The notes under the pieces: generated by a model
Databases searched by the model: none
Seen by the model: only the letters and a program-made list of their open reading frames with translations
Told to the model about the DNA's origin: nothing
Position numbers and translations under genes: made by a program
Shown: piece by piece, positions 41,674-50,449 of the stretch
Position numbering within the stretch: position 1 is the first letter of the stretch
Layout: each line of letters opens with the position of its first letter
Source: 0-14-0-20-45-22 sp041645495
Lineage (GTDB): Bacteria > Fidelibacterota > UBA2242
NCBI GenBank assembly: GCA_041645495.1
Contig: JBAZPZ010000001.1
Location: 15,298 to 79,297 of the forward strand
Direction of reading: 5' to 3'
Length of the DNA: 64,000 bases

Positions 41674-43974
41674 TTACCCGAGTCTTACATCTTCCATCTG
41701 GATTTGATAATACTCAAGAAACCGTCTCGCTTTATCCGCAAGAAACGCCCATTCTGATTCGAACTCTTCGAAGCGTTCTTCGAGAATCTTTAGCGCGATT
41801 GCTGTTGCGACGATATCTTTTGCATTTACCAAACGCTCATGGATTTCATGGATGGCGGTCAGAACTGTTGCCGTGTCAATTTTTGAAATAACTAGCAGAT
41901 CATTATTCAACTCCCAGTGCCCGTCGGCTTTCTGAGACTGAATAAGTCTCATCATTTCCTCGTGGTTTTCATTAACAATTGAAGGAGTAGGAGATGCCAT
42001 TCGTTTTCTTGAAAATTTTGGTATATCGGGTGTATGTGAGCACAGATTACTTATCGCGTCGAAAGCGACATCGTGGTCTTCTATTACTAATGGACGATAA
42101 ACAGATTCCATTTTTTTTCTAATGAATGTGGGCATTTTTGTTTCCTCGACTGCTCCATAGTTTTTTGTCAGTTCTATGGGAACTCGGCGGAGTTCAGGTT
42201 GAGTCGAGGCAACTGCGGCTTTACGCCTCTCGATGCCAATAAAACTAGTTAGCGAATTGACTAAATTGTACTGACGTCCAAGTTCTATAATTTGTTGGTT
42301 GATCATCTTATCCGTTCTATCAGATTGGCTTGAGCCTCGATGCGCAGAAGCAGGATTTTCCTCCAAATCCCGGACTAGTCGGCGCGCCATCAAAGTCGGA
42401 ACCGCTGAGTGTTCTTGGACAGTATCCGGTGAGATGGTGAACTGCCAGTCAAAAGTACATTCTCCGGATTTTGCCTGCAGATGAACATCAGCCTCAATAA
42501 GTTCGTTCAATCTGGCAAACATGGTTAGGCGGTCACCTGAGAAAAGATTGTCGATCTGAGTTGGTGTCTGGCGTATAGGTTCCATCGGGGACCAATCAAG
42601 TTTGATAGATTCAAAATGAGGCGAACGGGTTCGTTGAAAATGGCGCAGGATTTTCGGTTCAATGCGTTCACCCGGAAAAATAAACTCAGCGAAATCACCG
42701 GTGGATCGTGCCAACCCTTTAAGGAAATATTGATTCACACCGCGACCGATACCGACCGGAAACAGATGACATGAATTCCGATATTTATTGACAAGACTGA
42801 TGACTTCCGGCTCATTTCCGATCTCACCATCGGTAATCAGCAAGATCGCTTTGGATGCGTCGCTTTCCTTCTTCAATATATGCTCCAAGGGGGAGAATAC
42901 TTCTGTGCCGCCCAGGTCCGCCTTAATACTCTGTGTATGCGAAATTGCCATATCGAGATTTTTCTGAGTATAATCAACCGCTGAATGAAACAATGACCGA
43001 TAGGAACTCCCGAACTCGATCACTTGGAACCGGTCACCTTCCCGCAAAGAATGCAGACAGATTTGAAGCGCGTTTTGTGCTTGAGCGATACTTTCGCCAA
43101 TCATCGACCCGGAACAATCGAGCAGAAAAATGACTGTCCGGTTTGCTTTGAGCAGTACGTCGATCTGAGGGGTAAAATTCATCATCGCGACGAAGCCGGA
43201 ATCGACGTCTTTCGCTAAAACGACAGAAGGCTCCTCTGGATCCTTTTTTCTGAGAACCAACACAAAATCCTGATTCAACTGAGTCGTTTCAGTTCCAAGA
43301 GAAATGACGGCTTCGTTATGAATCGTTTCAATACATATTGGATGTGAGGGTGACTGAAAGGACTGGAATTTATCTGCCTGCCGGACATGAATCTTCAGTT
43401 TCAAACCATAAGGCAATTCGCCAGCCACTGTTGGCGGGGATATATGGTCGATGAGCGCCGGGTCGCTTTCCGAAAGGGTTTTAGTCGGGAGATAACGCGG
43501 TGATATAGTTGTTGGCAAGAAAAAGCGAATGCCATCTCCTTCGGAATCTAATTCCATGACGTATTTGATTTTAACGAGCACAGATTGTTTCGGTAACAAA
43601 TTGCCGATGCTGGCGGTGAAAATGTTCGGCCTGTCCTGGTCCAGTAAAAATGCACCCCAGCCTTTGGAAATTGATTCGTCGTATTTTTCAAATGCCGCTT
43701 CTTTCTCATCGACTTTTGCGACGATAGTCTTATCGTCGGTTTCCACATCGAAACCGCAGACGGCGGCAGATTCGGGAAGTGGAAACGAATACACTGCTTC
43801 AATCGCTTTTTCTTCGATGTTCTGATAGCGCTGCTGTACCTCGACTTCTGCGGAAAAGTCGTCGATATGCGCTTCGACACTGACACCGCGCAGGGGAACT
43901 GGTGTCGCGTTATCTGCCTGAAACACGCCGAAATACTTTTCATCGTTGGAAAGATGAGAACTCTTATTCAACAC
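41674..43974 (-). CDS. VIT and von Willebrand A domain protein
   Basis: A 766-residue protein. Residues about 10-140 are a VIT domain (VPLRGVSVEAHIDDFSAEVE, QRYQNIEEKAIEAVYSFPLP, NIFTASIGNLLPKQSVLVKI). Residues about 278-445 are a vWA domain with an intact MIDAS: DCSGSM at 286-291, T in GGTEVFSP, D in LITDGEIGN. The C-terminal part contains AAVASTQPELRRVPIELTKN and a final helical segment (MMRLIQSQKADGHWELNNDL). No signal peptide is present, so it is likely cytosolic. The start overlaps the MerR stop by 11 bases. Such proteins bind metal-dependent ligands; role unknown. Confidence 0.85.
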   Translation of the reverse strand: MLNKSSHLSNDEKYFGVFQADNATPVPLRGVSVEAHIDDFSAEVEVQQRYQNIEEKAIEAVYSFPLPESAAVCGFDVETDDKTIVAKVDEKEAAFEKYDESISKGWGAFLLDQDRPNIFTASIGNLLPKQSVLVKIKYVMELDSEGDGIRFFLPTTISPRYLPTKTLSESDPALIDHISPPTVAGELPYGLKLKIHVRQADKFQSFQSPSHPICIETIHNEAVISLGTETTQLNQDFVLVLRKKDPEEPSVVLAKDVDSGFVAMMNFTPQIDVLLKANRTVIFLLDCSGSMIGESIAQAQNALQICLHSLREGDRFQVIEFGSSYRSLFHSAVDYTQKNLDMAISHTQSIKADLGGTEVFSPLEHILKKESDASKAILLITDGEIGNEPEVISLVNKYRNSCHLFPVGIGRGVNQYFLKGLARSTGDFAEFIFPGERIEPKILRHFQRTRSPHFESIKLDWSPMEPIRQTPTQIDNLFSGDRLTMFARLNELIEADVHLQAKSGECTFDWQFTISPDTVQEHSAVPTLMARRLVRDLEENPASAHRGSSQSDRTDKMINQQIIELGRQYNLVNSLTSFIGIERRKAAVASTQPELRRVPIELTKNYGAVEETKMPTFIRKKMESVYRPLVIEDHDVAFDAISNLCSHTPDIPKFSRKRMASPTPSIVNENHEEMMRLIQSQKADGHWELNNDLLVISKIDTATVLTAIHEIHERLVNAKDIVATAIALKILEERFEEFESEWAFLADKARRFLEYYQIQMEDVRLG

Positions 43975-44383
43975 GGTTTTTCTCCTTTATTGGGTTTATA
44001 AATATTATTCCTAATTGATTCTTGAGATAGGTTGAGATTTCAATCAACACCGACGGCGCTGGGACTTTGACAGGGTGCGAAAATTCCAGTGTGAGTCCTT
44101 CGGTGATGCGGACACGCGTGACGATTTCCCGCGTCGGAGTTTCGATAATTGGTTCCGGCTGTTCCGAATTCAAATGCACGGCCTGTCGGAGCAAAATTCC
44201 CTGCTTCTGAAGATCGCGCAAGCGGGCGATCTGCGTCAAATGCTCGTCTGTGTAATAACTACCCCGTCCAAGTCCAACCGGGGGTGACATCAAGGCGTTC
44301 TGCACGTAAAAACGCACGGTGCGGCGACTGACTCCCGCCAGCTCCGCCAATTCTCCGATCTTGTACTGTTTTTCTTCTTTCAT
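43964..44383 (-). CDS. MerR-family transcriptional regulator
   Basis: About 139 residues from MKEEKQYKIGELAELAGVSR, with a MerR winged helix-turn-helix (RRTVRFYVQNALMSPPVGLG, YYTDEHLTQIARLRDLQKQG) and a small C-terminal domain with GLTLEFSHPVKVPAPSVLIE. No metal-binding cysteine pair is present, so it is not a metal sensor of the classic type. An ATG 14 codons upstream lies inside the promoter and is rejected. The -10 box ends six bases before the chosen ATG, so the transcript may be leaderless. It overlaps the vWA gene, which it probably controls together with itself. Confidence 0.82.
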   Translation of the reverse strand: MKEEKQYKIGELAELAGVSRRTVRFYVQNALMSPPVGLGRGSYYTDEHLTQIARLRDLQKQGILLRQAVHLNSEQPEPIIETPTREIVTRVRITEGLTLEFSHPVKVPAPSVLIEISTYLKNQLGIIFINPIKEKNRVE

Positions 44384-44389
44384 GGCTTG

Positions 44390-44422
44390 AATATAACACT
44401 TGACTGTCGCATTGTCAAGTGT
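44390..44422 (-). promoter_or_regulatory. MerR promoter with 27-base operator dyad
   Basis: TTGACA (44413-44418), 17-base spacer and TATATT (44390-44395) form a near-consensus sigma-70 promoter. A perfect inverted repeat, ACACTTGAC-N9-GTCAAGTGT (44396-44422), fills the spacer and covers the -35 box. MerR regulators bind such dyads between -35 and -10, but the usual spacer is 19-20 bases; with 17 here, repression is at least as likely as activation. Confidence 0.75.
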
Positions 44423-44521
44423 CATATTAAAAATATTTATTTGTGGATACTGGCTTAGGAGAATTCTTAGTGAGGATATTTAATTGTACTGGCGGTTTGT
44501 CCAGATCGCTGGTATTGATGA

Positions 44522-44583
44522 GTTTGAGAATACCGTTGTCGGTTACGTAAACGATTCGTTCCAAATCAAACGTGCCAGAAAAT
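44522..44583. repeat. 62-base repeat spanning a gene end, copy B
   Basis: Partner of 41149-41210. It covers the last 13 or so codons of the receiver gene and the 21 bases beyond its stop. See the corresponding finding for the alternate-frame reading. Confidence 0.7.
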
Positions 44584-46084
44584 AGGGAAACGAATTGTCC
44601 TGTATATTTACCCGTTCGAATTTAACAAGCATCAGAATCGAATCTTTTCCTTCCATCGGATCTTTCACACATAGCTTAGCAGGGAAAATGCTGTGCCAAA
44701 GATTTTGATAGAAATATCTCTTTGCGTTTTGGGCGACAATATTTTTTAAATCCGGATCGGATTCTCTTCTCAAAGAGTTACCAATACCCTCAAGCAATTG
44801 ATTGAAAAAGTTACCGTCCGGATAAATTTTATTATCTTCTAAAAAACGTTTTAAATCACAATATGATTGCAGAATGGCTTTTCTGATTTGGTTATCATCA
44901 AGAACTTCAACAGGTTCAAAGAGCGTAGCCAACATTTTTTCATAAGGCATTCTTTGGTTGAATTCAAGATTGAACCAGGCGCGCATCGCAATCATAAAAA
45001 AGAACGCTGCGTCCTTCGGACACAAATCGTCCGCGATCTGGCCATGAGACGACCAGTTTCGCAATAATTTCATCTGCCGCTCATAGTTGTTCTTGAAACG
45101 GTATTCAATGTCAAAGTTTGATAAATGCTCAATAAAATGACCGGCGCTCATTTCCCATTCGGCGGATAGTTCTTTGATGAACTGATAATAGAGTGACTCA
45201 GCGTTTTCCGGCGGATTCAGCGGGAAAAAATTCTCCAGCTTTGACAGATAATCGCGGATATATTCCTTTTCAATTTTTGAATCTGTTGTTCTGTTGAAAA
45301 GAATCCACTCAGCGATTTCTTTTTCCAGCCGGTCTTTTAAATAACGGCAGGCATTGATGATTCCCCTTCTCAGTGCAATGTACGGAAAGTGCGCTCCGCG
45401 TTTAGTCAGGCGATTGTCGAGCCAGGCATGGAAATTCGCGACGTCGCTCTTGTGAATCGAAGGTGCCAATTCGGATAAAGCATCACAAAATTTTTCCTCA
45501 AAACGGTCATAAAGGTCTTTATTGGTTTCTCCGGCTTTCATCTTCCGAATGACTTCGGTTAGAAACTCATTTATCCGCTGAATATTGCCCATCGTCTGAT
45601 ATTCCTGCAATATTTCATCAAACGCCTCGTTGTCCGGGTCAGAAAGCAACTCTCTGATTTTTGCGATAATACCTATAAAATGCTCGGGATTTTTTGTTTC
45701 CAGCAGACGGTCTTTATAGGTTTTGACCCGGTAACCATTGGAAGCATGTCCTGTCAGGAAAACAATCCGGTCGTTATGAAATCCTTGCCGTATTAGCTGC
45801 TGATAGAGATAAAATCCGGACTCCTCGAGAAACTCTGTATTTTTTCGCCCAAATTCATGGGCAATTTTTCTCACCAATTCCGTTTCCGGAAAATCTTTCA
45901 GATTAAGGTCGAATACGACAAGATCATATTCCGAAGTCGCTCTATGAATAGCGGCGTAACAGTCATCAAAATTGCGGGGAATATCCAGCCGGTTTACTTC
46001 GTCGGTGAAAAAACCGCTTTCCTGAAAGAGGATACGGTCTCTTTGATCACCCTGCGGGGCGTCTTCGATCCAGAGAATGTTCAT
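44543..46084 (-). CDS. Receiver-domain protein with unrecognised C-terminal domain
   Basis: A 513-residue protein. Residues 1-140 have the response-regulator receiver layout: acidic pair E7-D8 (ILWIEDAP), phospho-acceptor D59 in LVVFDLNLKD, T111 in VFLTGHA, and K131 in the position of the conserved lysine. The middle is helical with no recognised DNA-binding domain. Residues 388-513 form a domain repeated as a separate protein at 41173-41655. The start overlaps the kinase stop as ATGA, so the two are a coupled sensor-receiver pair. Not a classic transcription factor; output likely acts through protein or ligand contacts. Confidence 0.75.
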   Translation of the reverse strand: MNILWIEDAPQGDQRDRILFQESGFFTDEVNRLDIPRNFDDCYAAIHRATSEYDLVVFDLNLKDFPETELVRKIAHEFGRKNTEFLEESGFYLYQQLIRQGFHNDRIVFLTGHASNGYRVKTYKDRLLETKNPEHFIGIIAKIRELLSDPDNEAFDEILQEYQTMGNIQRINEFLTEVIRKMKAGETNKDLYDRFEEKFCDALSELAPSIHKSDVANFHAWLDNRLTKRGAHFPYIALRRGIINACRYLKDRLEKEIAEWILFNRTTDSKIEKEYIRDYLSKLENFFPLNPPENAESLYYQFIKELSAEWEMSAGHFIEHLSNFDIEYRFKNNYERQMKLLRNWSSHGQIADDLCPKDAAFFFMIAMRAWFNLEFNQRMPYEKMLATLFEPVEVLDDNQIRKAILQSYCDLKRFLEDNKIYPDGNFFNQLLEGIGNSLRRESDPDLKNIVAQNAKRYFYQNLWHSIFPAKLCVKDPMEGKDSILMLVKFERVNIQDNSFPYFLARLIWNESFT

Positions 46085-48549
46085 TGCTCTTTCTCCTTGT
46101 TGAGTTGTTTTGCCAGAAGCTCAAAATCCAATTCCGTTTTTGGTTTATATGGCACGAAAATATCTTTCAGAAAACGAAACGTCACCTGGAATTTTCCGTT
46201 TTCTTCACGCCAGGTAAAGACTTTGTCTTTTTCCCGAATGTCATTCAGCATTTCAAGGTCGTTTTGAATTCCCTCCAACCCTTTTCCAGTACTAATCGAT
46301 ACGTTTTGTGTGTAGGGATTTTCCCACTCGCATACCAGGAACGTCCGGTTTTCGATTTCCTCTTCGTGAAATCTAACATCAATCCAGATATCTTGTTCAA
46401 TATCACGGTATTTCAGCGCATTGAACAGCAATTCCTGAAAATAGCCCTGAAGCAAGGCTTCCGAGTAGCCGTCACGCCGCAGACGAATCGCATTCCAGAG
46501 CGGACTCAGCGTACAATCAATCCTGCCAATGTTGGCACTCGCCCATTCGATGGCACTGCGGTTGGGATTGAAGAAGACGTTCTCTTCAAAATCCACTCTT
46601 AGCTGGTCTAAAGTTGTTCCCCGCCGGGCGCAGATTTGCGTGCGAATTGGGTCTAATTTCCGGTAATCCGCATTCAGGAAGCGGGCGACGATGCGTTGAA
46701 CAGAACTATTCAGGATTTCCTTTATGCTGATTGCCTTTTCCGTCATGTCTTCTGGCAGACGATCACCGCGGATCAACTGCTGAAATTCCGCTGGATTGCC
46801 GGTATTACGTGCCTGCAGAAGCAAACCCTGATTTCGAATAATCGTCTCGGCGAGGTAAGCGTCGGTCAATATCCGAGCATCGCGACGGAATTCGATGTGA
46901 CTCTTGAGGCGATTGGCAACCTCGTAAATCGCATTCGGATAAAGCGTATTCGCTAACGTATGCGAATACTGTTGGATCATGCGCTCTTTTTCGCGACGAT
47001 GATGCTCTGCTTGCCGTGCTAATTCTTCTTTTTTTTCATCCTCATCAGACCTTCTCTTTTCCTCCGTAATCTGAAAAATTCGTTCATTCAGTTTCACTAA
47101 AATACCGATATATAATTTAGACTTTAGAATAACATCTGAAGTGTTCGCACTTTTAGGTTTTTGATATTCGTATATAGTATTGTCCACCCCATCCGGTAGA
47201 ACTTCATTTCCAGATCGATCAAGTTCTCCCGCTGGTTCAAGCTTAGACGGAATTATTGAGTCGCCGAAGAAATTTTCCAGAATGAGTGATTTAATATTAA
47301 GCGTATAGAGTTCTCGTCCCTTGTTACCAAAGTGCTGAAGATACTCATCCAGGATAAAATCCAAATTTTGGCTGAATTTATATTGTGGGAATTTCAACTC
47401 TAATAGAAAATCCAGTTCTCCAAAATCTTCGGTTGGTTTTAACTCACCACCAGGGTTAACTAAATATTTAATAATGCTGTCTTCATCTCCGAGTCCTTGA
47501 ACTTCCAAAGATGAAAAACCGAATATTTTGTTGCATATCGAATAGAACTGTTCAAGCGAAGCGAACAAACAAGAGTCACCAATGGCTCCAATTATATCAG
47601 GTAATATTTGTGGCAATGGTGAGATAAAATTTTCCGAAAATAAAGCAACCTCAATAGATAAAAAATCTTTAGGCTTATTAGGTATATTGCTGATAAAAGC
47701 CTTCAAATTATTTTCATAGAGATCTTTTTCTCTGTTTCGCAAATAAATGTATGAAAGGTAAGCAGGAACAGCCCACTTGACATACATCATATAAACTTGG
47801 GGCATACTTTCTGCTACCTTTAAATCTTTTAGAAAGGATTGCAATTGCAGAAAATCACTTAAGGCTAAGTTGAAATTTTCTGCTTTCAAATAGCACTTGG
47901 CTCGATTATAGAGAACTTCTGGTTTAAATTTATCCTTTAAAATTATTGAAAAATCTTTACCGGCTTTTTCATACTCATCTAAAATAAAAAATAATTTTGC
48001 TCTTTTTTCATAGGAAATTGAATCAGGTTCAATTTCAATAGCTTTTGTGTAGGCTTCCACCGCCTTGCTATATTCTCCTCTAATTCTATTTTGATCTCCA
48101 AGTTTTATCCAACCGGATTTCAATTTTGGATCAATTTTTACAGCATTAGAAAAATCATTTAATATCTCATTATCTGGCATTTCCATCGGATCCAGCAAAG
48201 CATTTCTGACACTTCCTCGAAAGTAATAGTATTTGGCAACATTCGGATTCAATTCTATTGCCTTATTAAAACTATTTATCATACAGCCATATTCATCCTT
48301 ATCCCTCCAAAGCCAAAACAAATCCTTTGGTCTATCACACCAAAGGATCAATCCTTTTAAAAAGTAATATTCTGCATAATTGGGATTTAAACTGATAGCC
48401 TGATCTATATCTCCATGCGCCTCATCAAACATTCCTTTATCTTTGTAAGCAATCGCCCTCATGTAATAGTTGTCAGGATTTTTACTGTCTTTTTCAATGA
48501 GTTTGCTCAATTCCTCAATTGAAAGATTTTTCATGCCATCACTTTTCAT
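46081..48549 (-). CDS. TPR-domain histidine-kinase-like protein
   Basis: An 822-residue protein from MKSDGMKNLSIEELSKLIEK, with GGAG nine bases upstream; a start at 48585 is possible but lacks a site. The N-terminal 220 or so residues are tetratricopeptide repeats (DNYYMRAIAYKDKGMFDEAH, AISLNPNYAEYYFLKGLILW, VEAYTKAIEIEPDSISYEKR). A charged linker (DEKKEELARQAEHHRREKER) precedes an H-box-like YSHTLANTLYPNAIYEVANR. The GHKL ATPase shows N-box ELLFNALKYRD and G-box STGKGLEGIQNDLEML. No transmembrane segment is seen, so it senses in the cytosol. The stop overlaps the receiver gene start by four bases. Confidence 0.78.
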   Translation of the reverse strand: MKSDGMKNLSIEELSKLIEKDSKNPDNYYMRAIAYKDKGMFDEAHGDIDQAISLNPNYAEYYFLKGLILWCDRPKDLFWLWRDKDEYGCMINSFNKAIELNPNVAKYYYFRGSVRNALLDPMEMPDNEILNDFSNAVKIDPKLKSGWIKLGDQNRIRGEYSKAVEAYTKAIEIEPDSISYEKRAKLFFILDEYEKAGKDFSIILKDKFKPEVLYNRAKCYLKAENFNLALSDFLQLQSFLKDLKVAESMPQVYMMYVKWAVPAYLSYIYLRNREKDLYENNLKAFISNIPNKPKDFLSIEVALFSENFISPLPQILPDIIGAIGDSCLFASLEQFYSICNKIFGFSSLEVQGLGDEDSIIKYLVNPGGELKPTEDFGELDFLLELKFPQYKFSQNLDFILDEYLQHFGNKGRELYTLNIKSLILENFFGDSIIPSKLEPAGELDRSGNEVLPDGVDNTIYEYQKPKSANTSDVILKSKLYIGILVKLNERIFQITEEKRRSDEDEKKEELARQAEHHRREKERMIQQYSHTLANTLYPNAIYEVANRLKSHIEFRRDARILTDAYLAETIIRNQGLLLQARNTGNPAEFQQLIRGDRLPEDMTEKAISIKEILNSSVQRIVARFLNADYRKLDPIRTQICARRGTTLDQLRVDFEENVFFNPNRSAIEWASANIGRIDCTLSPLWNAIRLRRDGYSEALLQGYFQELLFNALKYRDIEQDIWIDVRFHEEEIENRTFLVCEWENPYTQNVSISTGKGLEGIQNDLEMLNDIREKDKVFTWREENGKFQVTFRFLKDIFVPYKPKTELDFELLAKQLNKEKEQ

Positions 48550-48752
48550 TTTTTTATCTCCGCCATTGGATTGCAATTTTCCCACCTAACCAGCACAACA
48601 CCGACTTCGAAAGATGTGATGCCGGCACTTAATGTAATCCTTACCCCAAATAAATAGTTTATAATCAAAGCAAAATAGAGAAAACCGAAAATTCTGAGTT
48701 CTCCCGACCAGGTCGTTTCTGTCTGTTCTGTTTCAATTTTCAGGATTTTCAT
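48546..48752 (-). CDS. Small putative membrane protein coupled to the TPR kinase
   Basis: A 68-residue ORF, MKILKIETEQTETTWSGELR then a hydrophobic stretch IFGFLYFALIINYLFGVRIT and a second weaker one. Its stop overlaps the kinase start as ATGA, which is typical of a real upstream gene. The ribosome site (AAGAAG) is weak and no homology is recognised. It could be a membrane sensor or anchor for the cytosolic kinase, or only an accidental ORF. Confidence 0.45.
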   Translation of the reverse strand: MKILKIETEQTETTWSGELRIFGFLYFALIINYLFGVRITLSAGITSFEVGVVLVRWENCNPMAEIKK

Positions 48753-48972
48753 GTTTTCTTCTTTTTGCTACTTTTGCTTCATGTTTTCAAATGTCGATCT
48801 CACTTATGCAATTAATAAACCAAAACCAAATTTCATGTCCCTGACGTACAATTTTCCCGATTCGCCCGATAGAAAAAATGAAATGTAATGGTTATATCCA
48901 AGAAGTCGGTAGTTCTGAACCGGTAAAAATCTTTACTTTCATCTGTCAAAATTTTTTCAACCCAAATTGTCT

Positions 48973-50133
48973 TTATCTTTCCTCCACTATCTTCCCAATT
49001 TCCTCCACCGGTAGTGCTATAACCTGCTCACTAACCGGATAGGTTTCTTTACCGGGATAGACGACGAAACCACGTTTGCATTCAAGGTCAGCGAAGCCGG
49101 TATGGAAACCACGCGAGAGTTGCGGGGTGGAAGTGAATTTAACTTCAATAGCGATCCGTTCGCCGGATGATTTAACGATGACCAAATCTATTTCAACTCC
49201 GGTGTTGGTACGGTAAAAATATTTTTCCCAATGAGCAGGTAGAAGATTGATAATTTGCTCGATAACGAATCCTTCCCATGAATGACAAAGAATTGGATGT
49301 CCATAAAGTTCATCAGACGTGGACAAATTGAGAAGCGCATGAAGCAAACCGGTATCGCGAAAATAAATCTTCGGAGACTTAATTAGTCGCTTTTTCAAAT
49401 TGAGATGATATGGTTGAATCTGCCGAACAACAAATGCGCTTTCCAGAATATTCAAATAATGAACTGCGGTCGGTTGTGAAATTCCGAGACTGGAAGCGAT
49501 TTGGCTACCATTCCACAGTTGTCCATGCGTGTGGGCAATCATTTGCCAGAATTTACGAAGCTGAAGAGCAGGAATTCGAATACCTAACTGAGGAATATCT
49601 CTTTCTAAAAAAGTTCGGATATAAGCGCTGCGCCAAATCAGACTATTAGAATCTGAATCCGCCAGAAAGCTATCAGGCAACCCTCCGCGAAACCATAATC
49701 TTTGGATAGAATCGGTTTGATTACCGATTTCTTCCGTCTGAAACGACGGTAATTCATGATAGATAATCCGGCCGGCTAAACTTTCGGAAGATTGTTTTAG
49801 CAGGGCGGGCGAAGCCGAACCAAGAATGAGGAAACGTCCCGGAACCCGATTTTGGTCAACGAGCGTGCGGAGAATTGCGAAGAGTTCAGGAAATTTCTGG
49901 ACCTCATCAATAATCACGAGCGAATTTTGATATTGGTTCAAATAGAGTTCCGGATCCGTAAGTTTGGCGAAATCCGACGGTAATTCTAAGTCAAGGTAGC
50001 AAGCGCCAGTGTAATTTTTGAAAATTTTGCGTGCCAAAGTTGTCTTTCCAACCTGCCGGGCGCCAAGGATTCCCACGACCGGGAACTGTTTGAGAGAATC
50101 CAACACGATGTTTTGTAGTTTACGCTGTATCAT
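48973..50133 (-). CDS. AAA_14/DUF4143 ATPase
   Basis: A 386-residue ATPase: Walker A VGILGARQVGKTTLAR at about 20-35, Walker B LVIIDEVQKFPELFAIL, and sensor-like ILGSASPALLKQSSESLAGR. The C-terminal DUF4143 domain carries GLLHALLNLSTSDELYGHPI, SWEGFVIEQIINLLPAHWEK, and a nuclease-fold-like FYRTNTGVEIDLVIVKSSGE with RIAIEVKFT. The family is scattered among bacteria and archaea by horizontal transfer and often sits in accessory islands; function is not established. Divergent from the toxin-antitoxin pair. Confidence 0.87.
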   Translation of the reverse strand: MIQRKLQNIVLDSLKQFPVVGILGARQVGKTTLARKIFKNYTGACYLDLELPSDFAKLTDPELYLNQYQNSLVIIDEVQKFPELFAILRTLVDQNRVPGRFLILGSASPALLKQSSESLAGRIIYHELPSFQTEEIGNQTDSIQRLWFRGGLPDSFLADSDSNSLIWRSAYIRTFLERDIPQLGIRIPALQLRKFWQMIAHTHGQLWNGSQIASSLGISQPTAVHYLNILESAFVVRQIQPYHLNLKKRLIKSPKIYFRDTGLLHALLNLSTSDELYGHPILCHSWEGFVIEQIINLLPAHWEKYFYRTNTGVEIDLVIVKSSGERIAIEVKFTSTPQLSRGFHTGFADLECKRGFVVYPGKETYPVSEQVIALPVEEIGKIVEER

Positions 50134-50180
50134 GGTTGCAAATTAAAAGATAGCCTTTCAATTTGCAAGGTTAATTTTTA

Positions 50181-50212
50181 TTGTGGTCATACCGGTAATA
50201 CCGTATATTACC
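50181..50212 (+). promoter_or_regulatory. Toxin-antitoxin promoter and operator
   Basis: GGTAATA (50194-50200) and TATTACC (50206-50212) form a perfect inverted repeat with a 5-base spacer, overlapping a TATATT -10 box (50204-50209) and placed 17 bases from a weak -35 TTGTGG (50181-50186). This fits autorepression by the ribbon-helix-helix antitoxin. Confidence 0.6.
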
Positions 50213-50233
50213 ACCAATGAAAATGGAGCCAAT

Positions 50234-50449
50234 ATGAAACCTGTAACATTCAAAATTGACGATGAATTGATTAACGAAATCGATGCGCTCGCGCAAGAAC
50301 TGCATGAAAACCGGAGTTCATTGATTAAAAAAGCGTTGAACTTTTACCTTGACAATTATGACGGTATTGTTGCCAAGACTCGGCAGGATGACCCGGAAAG
50401 AGTCATGATTCCGCATGAAGACGTGTTAAAAGAATATGGCCTCTTGTAA
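50234..50449 (+). CDS. Ribbon-helix-helix antitoxin (CopG-like)
   Basis: A 71-residue antitoxin: MKPVTFKIDDELINEIDALA, QELHENRSSLIKKALNFYLD, a ribbon-helix-helix DNA-binding fold, then a toxin-binding tail (PERVMIPHEDVLKEYGLL). The start is the ATG seven bases after GGAG; an upstream ATG in the same frame has no site. It overlaps the toxin ORF by 14 bases and probably represses the operon through the dyad upstream. Confidence 0.88.
   Translation: MKPVTFKIDDELINEIDALAQELHENRSSLIKKALNFYLDNYDGIVAKTRQDDPERVMIPHEDVLKEYGLL

Noticed and set aside
48973..50133. Insertion-sequence or transposase reading of the ATPase gene
   Set aside because: Domain order is AAA_14 plus DUF4143; there are no terminal inverted repeats or transposase motifs.
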